From an uncultured Prevotella sp. (lineage in GTDB: Bacteria; Bacteroidota; Bacteroidia; Bacteroidales; Bacteroidaceae), in assembly GCA_934229335.1 (NCBI GenBank), contig CAKQDQ010000137.1, forward strand, positions 1 through 6,047: a stretch of 6,047 nt of DNA. The letters are read 5' to 3'. This document shows, in pieces, positions 4,637-6,047 of this stretch (position 1 is the stretch's first letter; each line of letters starts with the position of its first letter). The notes beneath the pieces are model-generated. The model searched no databases. It was given only the letters and a program-made list of their open reading frames with translations, and had not been told where the DNA came from. The translations under genes and the position numbers were made by a program.

Positions 4637-6047
4637 TTATAGGTTTATCTTCACACCCGCAACGACTGAAGCTGATTGACCTACCATGCCGAGGTCTACG
4701 CCCTGTCCTATCACTGATGAAGAAGAAGAGAACTCTGGGTCTGTTCCCAAATACTTTGTGAATGTAAGTAGGTTATTACCCTGAATCCAGAACTGCATAC
4801 CCTGAACAAAGGTCGTATTGAGAGGCAGGTCATAACTCAAGGTCATACTCTTCAGACGAAGGTAGGAGCCATCCTCTATCCAACGATCACTGAAACGACT
4901 ATTGCCCATAGGGTCTTGGAAGGTAGCCTTAGGTACTGACGTTACCTGTTCCTCTGTTTGCCAACGTGCAAGCATATTAGTAGTTTGATTGAGGAAACGG
5001 CTACCACCCTCAAGTTGAGAACGCAGGTAGTTATAGACATCATTACCAACTACATAGTTGAAGTTAACGTCAAGACGAAGTCTCTTATATGCCAGCGAGA
5101 GGAAGATGTTACCATAGAAGTCAGGATTAGGGTCACCTATAACGACACGGTCTTTCTCATCGATGCAGTTATCACCATTCTGATCCACAAACCTCATGTC
5201 ACCCGCTCCGAAATAACTCTTTGTTATTCCGTTGCTGCCAAGAACATATAGCCCAGCTGCGTTAGCCTCTTCAGAAGTTGCGAACACGCCATTGGTCTTG
5301 TAGCCATAAAACAGATTTGCGGCTTCACCTACCTGTGAACGTATAGTTGCTCCATAGTAAGTGTTGTCTATCGCATTCTTACCGTCAGGGAGTTCCGTTA
5401 TCTGGTTCTTATAGTGTCCAGCACTTGCTCCTACCTCAAGTTTCCAGTCTTTATGGTCAAGAGCCCTAACTGTTGCAGATACATCAAAGCCTTTGTTCCT
5501 TAACTTACCACCATTTGACCAGTTGTTATCAAGACCTGAGAGGTAACCGAGGCTCTGCATTGCAAGCAGGTCGCTGGTGCTACTCGTAAAGAAACGGAAG
5601 CCAAGGGCAAGACGGTTGTTCAAGAGGCGAGAGTCGAAGCCTACATTGAAACGACGTGTGGTCTCCCACTTGATACGCGTATTGCCTATACCCTCTATTG
5701 AAAGAGCTGACACACCATTAATATATAGTTTAGAGGTCATGTAACTACGGGCTGCATAATAATCAAGCTCATCGTTACCACTTATGTCATAACCTGTAGT
5801 CAATTTAAGATAGTTAAGCCAAGGCATTTTCTTACCAGCCCATTTCTCGTTTGTCACAACCCAAGAAGCCTGTAAAGATGGGAATATCCCCCATGTCACG
5901 CCACCGAGATGTACGCCAGCATCTGCATCTTTACCAAATCGCGAACTGCTCTCTGCAGAAAGGCTTGCTTGAAGGAAATAACGTCCAAGCCAGTTATAGT
6001 TAGCTTGTGCGTACCACGTCATGTATTGCCAGTTATCATCCCTACCC
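4637..6047 (-). CDS. SusC/RagA-family TonB-dependent outer-membrane transporter, C-terminal part
   Basis: About 469 residues of the C-terminal beta-barrel. The frame stays open to the window edge, so the methionine codon at 6022 is internal (residues GRDDNWQY precede it). Full SusC proteins are usually around 1000 aa, so the signal peptide, carboxypeptidase-like domain, plug and early barrel lie outside. Family hallmarks, numbered from that methionine: WYAQANYNWLGRYFLQASL (3-21) and SSSRFG (25-30) of early strands; GDMRFVDQNGDNCIDEKDRVVIGDPNPDFYGN (274-305), including an EF-hand-like Asp/Asn loop; WIEDGSYLRLKSMTLSYDLP (381-400); NNLLTFTKYLGTDPEFS (416-432). The final strand VVAGVKINL ends in a hydrophobic residue, as barrel proteins do before BAM insertion. 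The partner is the SusD-like protein encoded 43 bp downstream; together they import oligosaccharides using TonB energy. Nothing suggests truncation at the 3' end. Confidence 0.96.
   Translation of the reverse strand, partial: GRDDNWQYMTWYAQANYNWLGRYFLQASLSAESSSRFGKDADAGVHLGGVTWGIFPSLQASWVVTNEKWAGKKMPWLNYLKLTTGYDISGNDELDYYAARSYMTSKLYINGVSALSIEGIGNTRIKWETTRRFNVGFDSRLLNNRLALGFRFFTSSTSDLLAMQSLGYLSGLDNNWSNGGKLRNKGFDVSATVRALDHKDWKLEVGASAGHYKNQITELPDGKNAIDNTYYGATIRSQVGEAANLFYGYKTNGVFATSEEANAAGLYVLGSNGITKSYFGAGDMRFVDQNGDNCIDEKDRVVIGDPNPDFYGNIFLSLAYKRLRLDVNFNYVVGNDVYNYLRSQLEGGSRFLNQTTNMLARWQTEEQVTSVPKATFQDPMGNSRFSDRWIEDGSYLRLKSMTLSYDLPLNTTFVQGMQFWIQGNNLLTFTKYLGTDPEFSSSSSVIGQGVDLGMVGQSASVVAGVKINL

Noticed and set aside
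4958..5251. A 97-codon open frame on the + strand
   Set aside because: It lies wholly antisense to the SusC gene, encodes no recognisable domain, and has no promoter or ribosome binding site. It is a shadow of the true reading frame.
6020..6022. ATG as the start of the SusC-type gene
   Set aside because: The reading frame continues upstream to the window edge, and the residues match the interior of a SusC barrel. There is no signal peptide or plug domain, so this is an internal methionine.

Overview
The window looks like a piece of a Bacteroidales chromosome, most likely Prevotellaceae (Prevotella/Segatella-like). The main evidence is an adjacent SusC/SusD pair, Bacteroidetes-style signal peptides, a clean Bacteroidetes promoter (TTGG, 20-nt spacer, TAACTTTG), and weak or absent Shine-Dalgarno sequences. 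The genus-level guess is inference from style; Bacteroidales is well supported.

Layout. Positions 1-69 hold the 3' part of a tRNA-Asn (GTT) on the + strand, cut by the window edge and followed by a strong terminator. Positions 70-346 hold no protein gene. This stretch is rich in structure: a second, slightly decayed copy of the tRNA 3' end plus its terminator 131 bp downstream, a GC-rich tandem-hairpin element between the two copies, and a terminator facing the opposite way for the leftward genes. All protein genes are on the minus strand. Read in the direction of transcription (right to left) they are the C-terminal part of a SusC-type TonB-dependent transporter (4637 to window end), a SusD-type surface lipoprotein (2836-4593), a 428-bp intergenic region, and a DUF1680/GH127-type glycoside hydrolase (347-2407).

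Together these form the end of a polysaccharide-utilisation locus (PUL). SusD captures a glycan at the cell surface and SusC imports oligosaccharides through the outer membrane. The exported GH127-type enzyme would remove beta-L-arabinofuranose or a related sugar, suggesting an arabinose-decorated plant polymer or glycoprotein as substrate. The substrate is inference only. SusC and SusD are tightly linked. The hydrolase has its own predicted promoter just downstream of a hairpin that ends the susCD transcript, so it seems to be a separate transcription unit with an unusually long leader of about 300 nt.

I found no evidence for an undescribed defence, mobile or RNA-guided system. The most unusual material is non-coding: the partial tRNA/terminator duplication, and three copies of a CTAACTT/ATACTAACTA motif in the long leader of the hydrolase gene.
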